Shown piece after piece: positions 8,753 through 17,527 of a stretch of 64,000 nucleotides of DNA (its first letter is position 1; the number at the start of each line of letters is the position of its first letter). The notes under the pieces are model-generated. The model had not been told where the DNA came from, searched no databases, and saw nothing but the letters and a program-made list of their open reading frames with translations. Origin of the DNA: Bacteroidia bacterium (GTDB lineage Bacteria > Bacteroidota > Bacteroidia > Flavobacteriales > Flavobacteriaceae); the NCBI GenBank assembly GCA_030427585.1, contig JAUIBW010000005.1, forward strand, positions 124,001 through 188,000, in the 5' to 3' direction. A program made the translations under genes and the position numbers.

Positions 8753-10514
8753 AAAAGTAGTCATAATACTATTTAATCTCCTGAGTAATATTTTTTTTGC
8801 TCAGGAGATTTCCTTATTTAATAAATTAAAATTACTTAATTCTAACAAACAATATCGCAACACCATAAAATATTGGCAAGCCAATGAATCTAATGCTATT
8901 CTAAACAAAAATCTAGTTTATAGTGAAATAGCTTTGGCTTATGAAAACCTTAATAAAGAGGATTCTGCTTTTATTTTTTATAATAAAGCATTAGATGGAT
9001 TTATTAGTCAAAAAAAAGAAAGTAAAATAGCAGAAACTAATCTAAAGATCTATGATCTACTCGATAGCCAACTCCAAATAAACATTGACAAAGAGGTTTT
9101 TTTCAAAAACTTTGAAATTCATGCTAAAAAAAGTAACAACCCAACATTGTTAGCCAAATTATCACATATATATGCTGTTAGAACTTTTACAGATAGTAAT
9201 CCCTCTATACCAAAAAAGTATTTTTACGATGCTATATACTATCATAAGAAATCTAATAATAAAAAAAGAGTTGCGGGAACCTATGCTAATATTGGGCTAT
9301 TATACCTTAATAGAATGAACAAAACAGATTCTGCAAGATATTTTTTAAACAAAGGGCTTGAAATTTCTTCTCAAATAGGAGATATTGATACTCAATGGAA
9401 TATACAATTAAACATTGGTAATAGCTACAAAGCTGATAATAACTATATCAAAGCAATACAAATTTACCTTAAGGCTGATTCTTTAGCTATTAAAAAGTAT
9501 CCATTGAATAAAAAAAGATTATTATATCACCACCTTCAAGATTGTTACAAAGAAATCAATGATTTTAAAAATTCATATTTTCATCTATTGAAACATGATA
9601 AAATTAAAGATAGTATAAATCTTACGAAACAAAATATTAGCATTTCTAAAATAAAAGAGCAATATGACAACGAAAAATTAAGAGCTGATAACTTAGAAAT
9701 AGAGGCAAAAAGAATTAAAAATGGAAACCTGCTAATAGGATCGCTTTCTCTTATCCTTGTAGGCTCAATATTTGTATTCCTCGTATATAAAAATATCAAA
9801 CGCAAACAACGTATTGCAGAACAAGAACGAGAAATACAAATCCGAAAAACAGAAAAACTACTTAAAGAACAAGAACTTGCCGCTATCGATGCTATGATAT
9901 CCGGGCAGGAGAAAGAACGGCAGCGTTTGGCTAACGAATTACATGATAATCTGGGAAGCACACTTGCCACGGTTAAACTTCATTTTCAGCATTTGCGACA
10001 TAATAAAGACAATGCTAAAATTGAACATATAGAAGAATTATATACCAAAACGAATGCGCTATTAGATGAAGCTTATCAAAAAGTACGTACTATAGCTCAT
10101 GAAAAAAATAGTGGAGTTATGGCTAATCAAGGATTACTACCTGCAGTTAAAAAACTTGCTGAAAAAGCATCTAACAGAGGTAAATTACATATCGAAGTAC
10201 AGGATTATGGGCTTGGAGAGCGATTAGACAATGCATTAGAAATTTCAATTTTCAGAATGATACAAGAGCTTATCACCAATGCTATTAAACATGCCGAAGC
10301 TTCAGAAATACATATTTCTTTAACCAATCACGATTCCCTTCTAAACATCATCATAGAGGATAACGGCAAAGGTTTTAATGCCAGCGTATTACCTAAAAAA
10401 GAAGGAATGGGGTTAAGAAGCATCGAAAAACGTGTAGAACATCTACAAGGAACCTTTGAGATTGATTCTACTATAGAAAAAGGAACTAACATCATTATAA
10501 ATATACCCATATGA
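8745..10514 (+). CDS. TPR-containing sensor histidine kinase (NarL/HisKA_3 class)
   Basis: A 589-residue membrane kinase. It has a signal peptide, a periplasmic sensor region with about five TPR-like repeats (residues 50-300), one transmembrane helix (about 328-347), a Glu/Lys-rich coiled coil (350-385), the phosphoacceptor motif ERQRLANELHDNLG with His400, and a HATPase domain with the N box (ELITNAIKHAEA) and IIEDNGKGF. GTG is the start, overlapping the lipoprotein gene by 8 bp with a GGAGGAGG run 12 bp before it. Its stop overlaps the response-regulator start (ATGA). It has a close paralogue at 42348-44225. Confidence 0.92.
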   Translation: MIKKVVIILFNLLSNIFFAQEISLFNKLKLLNSNKQYRNTIKYWQANESNAILNKNLVYSEIALAYENLNKEDSAFIFYNKALDGFISQKKESKIAETNLKIYDLLDSQLQINIDKEVFFKNFEIHAKKSNNPTLLAKLSHIYAVRTFTDSNPSIPKKYFYDAIYYHKKSNNKKRVAGTYANIGLLYLNRMNKTDSARYFLNKGLEISSQIGDIDTQWNIQLNIGNSYKADNNYIKAIQIYLKADSLAIKKYPLNKKRLLYHHLQDCYKEINDFKNSYFHLLKHDKIKDSINLTKQNISISKIKEQYDNEKLRADNLEIEAKRIKNGNLLIGSLSLILVGSIFVFLVYKNIKRKQRIAEQEREIQIRKTEKLLKEQELAAIDAMISGQEKERQRLANELHDNLGSTLATVKLHFQHLRHNKDNAKIEHIEELYTKTNALLDEAYQKVRTIAHEKNSGVMANQGLLPAVKKLAEKASNRGKLHIEVQDYGLGERLDNALEISIFRMIQELITNAIKHAEASEIHISLTNHDSLLNIIIEDNGKGFNASVLPKKEGMGLRSIEKRVEHLQGTFEIDSTIEKGTNIIINIPI

Positions 10515-11137
10515 TCACTATAGCAATTGCAGAAGATCACCAATCTCTTATTGATGGCGTCGAACTTCTTCTTCGGTATGAAGAAGAAATTAGTATTGTT
10601 GGTATGGCAAATGACGGAGAAGAGCTACTCAATATAGTAAGAAGAAAACAACCAAAAGTTGTACTTACCGATATCAGAATGCCTAAAATTGACGGCATTG
10701 CTGCTACTAAAATCATAAAAAAAGAATTCCCTCATACCAAAGTAATTGCGTTTTCTATGTTTGATCAGGAAGATGCTGTTCGACAAATGATCGAAGCAGG
10801 AGCTTCTGGATATTTGCTTAAAAACTCACCCTTGGAAGAAGTATTAACAGCAATACAGCACGTAGCAAAAGGAGAGACCTATTTTGATGCTGATATTGAT
10901 CCATCATTATTTTCTAAAGATGCTAAACAAGCTCCCAAAAAGCAATTGTTATCAAAAAGTGAACGGGAAATCCTAACACTCATCGGGCAGGGAAAGACCT
11001 CATCAGAGATCGCCACCATTCGTTTTAACTCGGTGTCTACTGTAGAAACCCACCGTAAAAACATCATACGTAAACTAGGTCTTCATGGTAAAGGAGAATT
11101 ATTACGCTATGCTATAGAAAAAAAATATGATTTTTAG
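10511..11137 (+). CDS. NarL/LuxR-family response regulator
   Basis: A 208-residue DNA-binding regulator. The receiver domain (1-120) has the acidic pocket E8-D9, phosphoacceptor Asp54 in VLTDIRMPKIDG, and conserved Lys in GYLLKNSP. The GerE-type HTH (about 142-205) reads LSKSEREILTLIGQGKTSSEIA and VSTVETHRKNIIRKL. It is translationally coupled to the kinase at 8745. The 18-bp ATACCC-N6-GGGTAT sites around both kinase loci are the likely targets. An inactive paralogue lies at 41737-42346. Confidence 0.94.
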   Translation: MITIAIAEDHQSLIDGVELLLRYEEEISIVGMANDGEELLNIVRRKQPKVVLTDIRMPKIDGIAATKIIKKEFPHTKVIAFSMFDQEDAVRQMIEAGASGYLLKNSPLEEVLTAIQHVAKGETYFDADIDPSLFSKDAKQAPKKQLLSKSEREILTLIGQGKTSSEIATIRFNSVSTVETHRKNIIRKLGLHGKGELLRYAIEKKYDF

Positions 11138-11162
11138 ATACCCCTTCCTTTAGAAGATAAAT

Positions 11163-11180
11163 ATACCCTGCTATGGGTAT
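11163..11180. promoter_or_regulatory. Candidate response-regulator operator, copy 2 (may double as terminator)
   Basis: ATACCCTGCTATGGGTAT has perfect 6-bp arms and ends 54 bp before the start of the gene at 11235, exactly the spacing of copy 3 to its gene. Six T follow on the plus strand, so a weak terminator for the regulator gene is an alternative reading. Confidence 0.5.
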
Positions 11181-11234
11181 TTTTTCGTGCTTGATTGTGA
11201 GGTAGATTTGATATAAATCTTAAAAAGTTATATC

Positions 11235-12023
11235 ATGAAAACAAGGAAGATTTATACAAAAGAAATGTACCAACAATTCAGATATCTAGCTGCTTGGTTA
11301 CCGGGAACACCTTTTACATTAGGGGATATTGGGGTATTGAAGGGCAAAGAATTTACTAAAATTGGAAACTTAGAAGAACATGGTATCAATTTTGAAATTG
11401 AAATAGATAAAACACCTGCTGATTTAGAGTATGCCTCTAAAGGGGGTGTTTCGATTATAACAAAATTATCAGGTGCTGTTTCTCCAGAAGGAAGTTCTTT
11501 ATCTAATATAGACGCAGGAATATCTGCTAATTTCTCAAAAGAAAATTCTATTCTCTTTAAAGCTAATAATACTACTACACCTTCAATCAAAAATCAAATC
11601 AAACTTGGAGAAGAAGTTTTGGAACTCTACAAAAAAGGAAAATGGAACAAAGATTGGGCGATAATTACTGAGCTTGTAGAATCAGAAAGTGCAAGTATTT
11701 TGATTTCTAGCTCTAAAGAAGCCAAAATTGATTTAAAAGTCGCTGGAGATATAGGAAGCAAACAACTTGACATAGCCGACGCAGAATTGAATTTTCAGCT
11801 TTCTTTTTCAAAAGACCTATCTACAAAAATCATTGCACAAAAAGGATTAACACCTTTGTTTAAGGTATCTAAAATAAGAAATAGATTTATTTTACCTCCA
11901 GTTTTTAGAACAAAAGCAATGGATTCCATGGATTTTGCTTCGCCCGAAATAGCTATTAAAAAAAGTGAACTATTTTACTTTGGAGAACCTGAATTTCTGG
12001 AAAACGAAATAGACACTTATTAA
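11235..12023 (+). CDS. Conserved-looking protein of unknown function (262 residues), possible target of the upstream two-component system
   Basis: There is no signal peptide or transmembrane helix, so the protein is probably cytoplasmic. The N-terminus has an aromatic FRYLAAWLPGTPFTLGDIGVL segment (FRYLAAWLPG then TPFTLGDIGVL); the rest alternates hydrophobic and polar residues as in a beta-rich fold and includes KGGVSIITKLSG and ISANFSK. I do not recognise the family. It directly follows the response regulator with an operator-like site 54 bp before its start, paralleling the 230-residue gene next to the second kinase. A role as regulated effector is only an inference. Confidence 0.75.
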   Translation: MKTRKIYTKEMYQQFRYLAAWLPGTPFTLGDIGVLKGKEFTKIGNLEEHGINFEIEIDKTPADLEYASKGGVSIITKLSGAVSPEGSSLSNIDAGISANFSKENSILFKANNTTTPSIKNQIKLGEEVLELYKKGKWNKDWAIITELVESESASILISSSKEAKIDLKVAGDIGSKQLDIADAELNFQLSFSKDLSTKIIAQKGLTPLFKVSKIRNRFILPPVFRTKAMDSMDFASPEIAIKKSELFYFGEPEFLENEIDTY

Positions 12024-12045
12024 TTATACTTTTTTTCATCAAAAC

Positions 12046-12075
12046 GTCCTTCCAAAAACACGATTTTGAAAGGAC
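12046..12075. terminator. Hairpin between the convergent 262-residue gene and the M49 peptidase gene
   Basis: GTCCTT and AAGGAC arms plus an inner AAAA/TTTT pairing form a stem with T-rich flanks; a shared terminator is likely. Confidence 0.55.
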
Positions 12076-12098
12076 ATTCCTATTATTATTCAAAAAGG

Positions 12099-14150
12099 TT
12101 AATTTACCTCTGGCAAGAAGTTATAATTCTTACTGTACCATAACATTTGCTCTTCAAAGGTTTTAGGTTGAAATATTTCAAAACCTGTAATCTCATCTGC
12201 CTCATTGGTTTGAGGTACTAAAACAGGATTTACAAAACCACTATACGGTGCAGATGTAAATTGTTTATTACGTTCTAATACTTCTGCATGCAATGCCTGA
12301 TCAACTTTTACACCATATCCTTCTACCAATTCTTCTGCTGCTTTATAATCTCCTTCAGATTTGATACGTTGTGCCTCTCTTAATAAACGTCCAAAAATTT
12401 CGCGCAACTTAGCATAATCATTAATATTATAGTAGGTTTTTCCTTCTCTACTTACTTTTTCTATTACATTATCTTTCTTTCCTTGTTCAAAAGCCCATGC
12501 ACTCACCCACTGTCGGTTTCTCATATGCGCTTCTTCTACGTCATCCCCCAGGTTTAAACGAATCAATTGTGTCATTAATCCATTTCTAATATATCCATCA
12601 TAAGCAGCTTTACCTGTCTTTTCCCAATCTTCAACCAATCCTAGTTCTTGTAATTTTGGATCCATTAAGTAGTATAATCCAACTAAATCAGCACGACCTT
12701 CTTCCATAGTAGAAGCATAGTTCTTTAATGTTTCTTTAGTTTCACCTACGCCAGGATTTAATTTTCCCGATGCATGACCCACTACTTCGTGTAATGCTGT
12801 ATGTAATTTATCTGCTAGTTGTCCATATTTTTCTTCTAGTTCGAACTCATCATCATCATGCGCAAATTCTTTTAAACGTCCCGATCCACCAGCATTATTA
12901 TAGGCTTCAATGATATTTCCTAAAGAAACAGACTTAGAACCTACAGCAGCTCTAATCCAGTTCGCATTAGGAAGGTTTACTCCTATAGGTGTACTTGGCG
13001 ATGCATCTCCTGCTTCTCCGGCAACAGCTACTACTTTATACGAAACTCCTACCACACTATCCTTTTTATGGGCATCCATTAATGGAGAATTGTCTTCAAA
13101 CCACTGTGCATTTTCTGATAGTACAGACATTTTTTTAGACATATCAAAATCCTTGATCTGTACAATTGTTTCATAAGAACCTCTATACCCTAATGGATCA
13201 TTATACACTTCAATAAAACTATTGATGTAATCGATATTACCATCGGTAGCTGCTGTCCATGCCACATTATAATCATCCCAGGTTTGTAAATTTCCTGTTT
13301 TATAATATTCAATCAATAATCCTATAGCATCTCCCTGAGCTTTATTTTCTGCTACCTCTTTTGCTTTTTCTAACCATTTTATAATTTCGTCGATTGCAGA
13401 TCCATACAACCCTCCTGATTTATATACGCGTTCTTTTAACTCTCCATTCTCTTTTACCAATTGAGAGTTTAAACCAAAGGATAAAGGTTTCTCCTTATTT
13501 GGAGATTTCATTTTACTATAAAACGATGTAACATCGTTATTGGTAACGCCAGGTCCATAAAAATTAACTGCAGATTGTGCTACATTATCTATTCCTTTTG
13601 CCTGGTTTACTTTTTTTGCATCTTGATCATTAAAAATCACTTCATATACCTCTTTAGAAACTTCTGTACCCGTAGCTGCAAGAAGAGAGCTAAAATAATC
13701 CTGGCTAAATTCTGGCTTGATCTTATCATTACTGTAGTGGTGATGAATCCCATTAGAGAACCAAACTCGTTTTAGATACGTCTCAAAAGCTTTCCAGTTT
13801 GTATCACTCTTATTTCCTTCATAAGAAGTATAGATTTTTTCTAACGCTTTTCTAATAGTAAGATTATAGCGGTAATTCTGATCCCACATAATATCTCTTC
13901 CACTTAATCCAGCTTGTGTAAGATAATACACTAATTTTTGCTCTTTCAAAGTAAGATTATCCCAACCTGGTATCTGGTATCTTAAAATTTTAAGATCTGC
14001 AAATTGCTCTACAACATAATCAAACTTTTCTTCTGTTACCTCCTGATTTTGTTCCTGTTGATCAATTTGATCCTTAACACTTTGATCCTTTTTACAAGCA
14101 ATCATTAAACTAGTGATCGCTATAAAAAATAATATTCTATCGAGTTTCAT
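12099..14150 (-). CDS. Dipeptidyl-peptidase III family (M49) metallopeptidase, lipoprotein
   Basis: Zinc peptidase that removes dipeptides from peptide N-termini. The family zinc motif HExxGH is present as HEVVGH (His454, Glu455, His459) with the second motif EEGRADL about 35 residues on. The signal peptide ends in MIACKK, giving a lipid-anchored Cys19, unlike cytoplasmic M49 enzymes. Length is 683. The minus-strand box TACATTTG (14173-14180) 23 bp before the start is a likely promoter. It is a single gene. Confidence 0.93.
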   Translation of the reverse strand: MKLDRILFFIAITSLMIACKKDQSVKDQIDQQEQNQEVTEEKFDYVVEQFADLKILRYQIPGWDNLTLKEQKLVYYLTQAGLSGRDIMWDQNYRYNLTIRKALEKIYTSYEGNKSDTNWKAFETYLKRVWFSNGIHHHYSNDKIKPEFSQDYFSSLLAATGTEVSKEVYEVIFNDQDAKKVNQAKGIDNVAQSAVNFYGPGVTNNDVTSFYSKMKSPNKEKPLSFGLNSQLVKENGELKERVYKSGGLYGSAIDEIIKWLEKAKEVAENKAQGDAIGLLIEYYKTGNLQTWDDYNVAWTAATDGNIDYINSFIEVYNDPLGYRGSYETIVQIKDFDMSKKMSVLSENAQWFEDNSPLMDAHKKDSVVGVSYKVVAVAGEAGDASPSTPIGVNLPNANWIRAAVGSKSVSLGNIIEAYNNAGGSGRLKEFAHDDDEFELEEKYGQLADKLHTALHEVVGHASGKLNPGVGETKETLKNYASTMEEGRADLVGLYYLMDPKLQELGLVEDWEKTGKAAYDGYIRNGLMTQLIRLNLGDDVEEAHMRNRQWVSAWAFEQGKKDNVIEKVSREGKTYYNINDYAKLREIFGRLLREAQRIKSEGDYKAAEELVEGYGVKVDQALHAEVLERNKQFTSAPYSGFVNPVLVPQTNEADEITGFEIFQPKTFEEQMLWYSKNYNFLPEVN

Positions 14151-14172
14151 TTATTTTATTTTATTGTTTTGA

Positions 14173-14180
14173 CAAATGTA
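14173..14180 (-). promoter_or_regulatory. Candidate -7 box of the M49 peptidase gene
   Basis: TACATTTG on the minus strand fits TAnnTTTG and sits 22 bp upstream of the start codon. Confidence 0.45.
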
Positions 14181-14242
14181 ACAAAATAAAAGGATGTTAA
14201 AATTGTTTATATTAGCTGACCAAACAATCTAAACTAACTAAC

Positions 14243-15277
14243 ATGAAAATAGTAAAATATTTATTTTTTCTATTATTATTAGTAATAATTGGCGGAGCTG
14301 TTTATGTTGCTACCATAGACGGTAAGTTTCAAGTAGAAGAAAGTAGAGTAATCGATGCTCCTGATGAATTGTTATTTACTACAATTAATGAGTATAGAAC
14401 CTGGGATAAATGGGGCCCCTGGATGGATGAGTCTGATGATTTCATTATGGAATATCCAGAAAAAACGAGTGGTGAAGGTGCATCCTATAGCTGGAAAAGT
14501 GAAACAGAAGGAGATGGTAAAATGGAAACCATAAAAACTTCTCCGTTTACCAGCATAGATCAAAAAATTACATTTATCACTCCTATGGGTGAAAGTAAAA
14601 GTGATGTGTACTGGAAATTTGAAAAAATTGAAGATAAAAAGACTAAAGTAACCTGGGGGATGAAAGGGGAACAATCTTTTATGGAAAAAGCATTTTGGGC
14701 TACCCAGGATAGTAGCATATCGAAAATGCTAAAACCTATGTATGCTCGTGGTCTCGAAAAACTCGATGCATTTACTGATGAAAAAATGAAAAAATATACA
14801 GTTCATGTAGATGGGGTTACAGAACATGGAGGTGGTTTTTATATGTACAGCGCTACTGCTTCTTCAATAGCTGTAATTCCTGAAAAAATGAAGGAAATGA
14901 TCCCTGCAGTAGATACGTATATGAAGCAGAACAATCTTCCGCGAACAGGGATGCCATTTACACTATATAACGAGTATAATGAAGAACAGGGAACCGCAAT
15001 TTTCTCTACTGCAATACCAACCAGAGATAAAGTAGTTACTCCAAAAGAAAGCGCTATTCTTTGTGATTTTTTACCAAGACAGAAAGTGGTTAAAACCACA
15101 CTTAAAGGAGATTACAATAATCTAAAAGAAGCATGGGAAGCTGGTTATAAATATATTGCAGAAAATAACTTAGAGCCCAATACTGAATCTGCAGCTTTTG
15201 AAGTATATCGGGTAGAACCGACATTACAACCAAATCCTGCTGAGTGGGTTACCGAAATTTATATTCCAATAAAATAA
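14243..15277 (+). CDS. SRPBCC domain protein with C-terminal GyrI-like effector-binding domain
   Basis: An N-terminal hydrophobic helix (about 5-25) anchors or exports the protein. It is followed by an SRPBCC/polyketide-cyclase-like ligand-binding domain (about 30-175; patterns VIDAPDELLFTTINEYRTWDKW and GPWM) and a GyrI/AraC-effector-like domain (about 185-344; SIAVIPEKM and EVYRVEPTLQPNPAEWVTEIYIPI, read in parts). Both are small-molecule-binding folds; the ligand is unknown. The two-domain order is common in Bacteroidota. It is a single gene with a strong terminator. Confidence 0.85.
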   Translation: MKIVKYLFFLLLLVIIGGAVYVATIDGKFQVEESRVIDAPDELLFTTINEYRTWDKWGPWMDESDDFIMEYPEKTSGEGASYSWKSETEGDGKMETIKTSPFTSIDQKITFITPMGESKSDVYWKFEKIEDKKTKVTWGMKGEQSFMEKAFWATQDSSISKMLKPMYARGLEKLDAFTDEKMKKYTVHVDGVTEHGGGFYMYSATASSIAVIPEKMKEMIPAVDTYMKQNNLPRTGMPFTLYNEYNEEQGTAIFSTAIPTRDKVVTPKESAILCDFLPRQKVVKTTLKGDYNNLKEAWEAGYKYIAENNLEPNTESAAFEVYRVEPTLQPNPAEWVTEIYIPIK

Positions 15278-15281
15278 TACT

Positions 15282-15322
15282 TATAAACTGCATTCTATTA
15301 AATCATAGAATGCAGTTTATAT
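15282..15322 (+). terminator. Terminator after the SRPBCC gene
   Basis: A 15-bp perfect stem (ATAAACTGCATTCTA and its complement) with an 8-nt loop lies 5 bp after the stop codon. Confidence 0.75.
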
Positions 15323-15484
15323 ACAAATCGATCTAGTTGGATAGTAGATCATTAGAAACTCTATCAAAAACACATCACATCAATACTTGCCTTGCTATTA
15401 AAAAACAATAGATAAAACAGATGAAACGAACATTAAGAAAATTAAAAATTTCTTCACAAAAGATGATGTTTAAATTTCTTAATG

Positions 15485-15513
15485 TGAGAACGGAGTGGTT
15501 ACACACGTTCTCA
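15485..15513. promoter_or_regulatory. Strong hairpin in the leader region of crcB
   Basis: Arms TGAGAACG and CGTTCTCA (8 bp) enclose an inner GTG-GTTA-CAC mini-hairpin, 47 bp before the crcB start. The conserved segments of the fluoride riboswitch were not found in 15323-15559, so I call it only an unexplained structured element. The rest of this stretch holds no convincing gene. Confidence 0.45.
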
Positions 15514-15559
15514 ATTTTATAATTAATTTATTTTTAGATAATTACTAAAATTTAAACGT

Positions 15560-15925
15560 GTGAAACAAATATTCTTGGTATTTATTGGAGGAGGCACAGG
15601 TAGCATAGCACGTTATCTCATAAGTAAATACCTTAATAGTTCTTCTACAGGAATCCCATACGGCACCTTTACAGCTAATATTTTAGGGAGTCTCTTTATT
15701 GGGGTTATTCTCGGGCTTGCTCTTAAAAACAATGTAATATCACAAAACACAGTTACCTTTTTGGCAACTGGTTTTTGCGGGGGATTTACTACCTTTTCTA
15801 CATTTGCTTATGAAAATCATGTATTACTAAAATCAGGAGATTTTATCAATTTCATGATCTACGCTATAGGATCGTTTGTTGCTGGGGTTCTTTTCATATT
15901 TTTAGGGATGTTTATAGTAAAATAA
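15560..15925 (+). CDS. crcB: Fluoride ion transporter CrcB (Fluc)
   Basis: Small dual-topology membrane channel that expels fluoride and works as a dimer. The 121-residue protein has four hydrophobic helices and the family signatures GGGTGSIARYL near the N-terminus, GTFTANILGSLFIG, and GFCGGFTTFSTFAYE in helix 3 that lines the fluoride path. Start is GTG at 15560, reading MKQIFLVFIGGG. Six bases after its stop begins a broken copy of the downstream porin gene end, so its position may result from a rearrangement. Confidence 0.92.
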   Translation: MKQIFLVFIGGGTGSIARYLISKYLNSSSTGIPYGTFTANILGSLFIGVILGLALKNNVISQNTVTFLATGFCGGFTTFSTFAYENHVLLKSGDFINFMIYAIGSFVAGVLFIFLGMFIVK

Positions 15926-15930
15926 CTGAA

Positions 15931-16186
15931 GAAAAATCGCTTTTAGGAATACGAGGAGAATACTTCTCGGTGTATAATAGCGTGTTAACAGATGTAATTG
16001 GGTTAGACACACAAGGTGATAGAGATGTTATTACAGCTACCCTTACAAGAAATTATACTATTAGAGAATTAACGATTAAACCAGAATTAAGAATTGATAT
16101 TATTTCTGAAGATTTCTATAGATAAGAACAGAGAGGCTACAAAAAGTCTCTCTTCTTTTGTGTTAGGTGCAGTATACAAATTTTAA
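15931..16186 (+). pseudogene. Decayed duplicate of the 3' end of the OmpL-like porin gene
   Basis: The stretch matches the last 85 codons of the porin at 16362-17474 nearly base for base (GIRGEYFSVYN, TDVIGLD, ITATLT, LKPELRID-like and SSFVLGA-YKF are all readable). It lacks any 5' part, and a 2-bp deletion around 16120 shifts the frame and brings in a TAA. A degraded version of the porin terminator follows at about 16203-16240, so the duplicated unit included the gene end and its terminator. Confidence 0.9.
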
Positions 16187-16202
16187 TATATATTTATAAA
16201 GA

Positions 16203-16242
16203 AAAAGTGTTCTGAGTAGAGTAAACAGAGCATTTTTTTTAT
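16203..16242 (+). terminator. Degraded copy of the porin terminator
   Basis: TGTTCTG and CAGAGCA can pair with one G-T wobble and are followed by eight T. It corresponds to the intact terminator at 17494-17527 after the functional porin gene. Confidence 0.5.
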
Positions 16243-16361
16243 TCACGCTATGAACACTTTTCTTAGTAAAGACACTTACAACTTTATCCTTTCGGGTTCA
16301 AATTCTTTTACATAGTTTTACACCCTTAATCAAAAAACAATTACAACAATTATAATTAATT

Positions 16362-17474
16362 ATGAAAGTAAAGATTACTACAGAATTTTTAAAAAAAATA
16401 GCTCTCCTTGCTTTATTTCTTTTGAGCTTTAATGCCACTAGTCAGGAAGAAAAACCAAAATCAACACTAGGTAAATTATTGTCTAAAATAAACTTATCGG
16501 GATCTATTGATGGGTACTACAGGTATAATTTTGCCGCTCCTAACGACAATTCGGTAGCTCCAAAAACTTTTTTTGTAGACGAAAGTGGTTTTGCATTAGG
16601 TATGGCTAATGCTATTTTGGGGTATGAAGGCAAAAAAGTTGGATTTGTAGCTGATCTTGTCTTTGGGCCCAGAGGCGAAGATGCTGTATTTAATTCTGAT
16701 GATTCTGCTCAAATGATTAACCAGCTATTTATCTACTGGAATGTGACCGAAAGTGTTAAGCTCACCTTTGGTAATTTTAATACTTTTATAGGATATGAAA
16801 TGATTTCACCAACAGAAAATTTCAATTATTCTACTTCATATATGTTTACCTATGGCCCTTTATCTCACACTGGTTTAAAAGCAGATATTGCCATAAGTGA
16901 CAAATGGTCTGCTATGCTTGCTGTAATGAATCCTAGTGATTATACCGAAAACAACCCGTTTGACACCTATATCGCTGGTGCACAAATAGGATATACCCTG
17001 GATAATGGTAGTGCTTTTCTTAACTTTAGATATGGTAACGAAGGAGAACCAGGAGAAGTAGGCCCTACTTTTCAGATAGATCTTAGTACAGGATGGGATC
17101 TGACACAAGATTTTTATCTCGGCGCAAATACAACGTATGTATCTACAGAACCACAGGAAAATGGAGATGCTTCTGGATTTTACGGAGTAGCACTATACCC
17201 TCAATACAAAGCATCCAAAAAATTCGCTATAGGAATACGAGGAGAATATTTCTCGGTTTATAATGGCGGGTTAACAGATGTAATCGGATTAGACGAACAA
17301 GGTGATGGAAACATTATTACAGCTACCCTTACAGGAAACTATACGATTGGAGAATTAACACTTAAACCAGAATTAAGAATCGATGCTACTTCTGAAGATT
17401 CATTTATAGATAAAAACAGAGAGGCTACAAAAAGTCTTTCTTCTTTTGTATTAGGAGCTATATACAAATTTTAA
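16362..17474 (+). CDS. OmpL-like beta-barrel outer-membrane protein (porin)
   Basis: A 370-residue outer-membrane barrel. The signal peptide ends near residue 28 (FNATSQEE); the mature part alternates hydrophobic and polar residues in strands and ends with the aromatic VLGAIYKF typical of BAM-inserted barrels. Segments such as SGSIDGYYRYNF, FGNFNTFIGYEMISPTENFNYS (read in parts) and ALYPQYKASKKFAIGIRGEYF suggest the BBP2/OmpL-like porin group. The permeating solute is unknown. Part of its gene is duplicated upstream as a pseudogene. Confidence 0.85.
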   Translation: MKVKITTEFLKKIALLALFLLSFNATSQEEKPKSTLGKLLSKINLSGSIDGYYRYNFAAPNDNSVAPKTFFVDESGFALGMANAILGYEGKKVGFVADLVFGPRGEDAVFNSDDSAQMINQLFIYWNVTESVKLTFGNFNTFIGYEMISPTENFNYSTSYMFTYGPLSHTGLKADIAISDKWSAMLAVMNPSDYTENNPFDTYIAGAQIGYTLDNGSAFLNFRYGNEGEPGEVGPTFQIDLSTGWDLTQDFYLGANTTYVSTEPQENGDASGFYGVALYPQYKASKKFAIGIRGEYFSVYNGGLTDVIGLDEQGDGNIITATLTGNYTIGELTLKPELRIDATSEDSFIDKNREATKSLSSFVLGAIYKF

Positions 17475-17493
17475 CATGTCTATTTTATAAAAC

Positions 17494-17527
17494 AAAAGCG
17501 TTCTGATTGCTCAGAACGTTTTTTTTA
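17494..17527 (+). terminator. Terminator after the porin gene
   Basis: CGTTCTGA/TCAGAACG with a 4-nt loop is followed by eight T. It touches the stop codon of the convergent gene at 17525. Confidence 0.85.

Noticed and set aside
11235..12023. Bacterial gasdermin
   Set aside because: Size and operon association with signalling genes made me consider it, but no gasdermin pattern is visible and the caspase lies 33 kb away.
15421..15522. 33-codon frame (MKRTLRKLKIS...) before crcB
   Set aside because: It overlaps the strong hairpin and has biased basic composition; more likely a chance frame.
15323..15559. Fluoride riboswitch upstream of crcB
   Set aside because: Searched for the conserved purine-rich segments of the crcB motif and did not find them.
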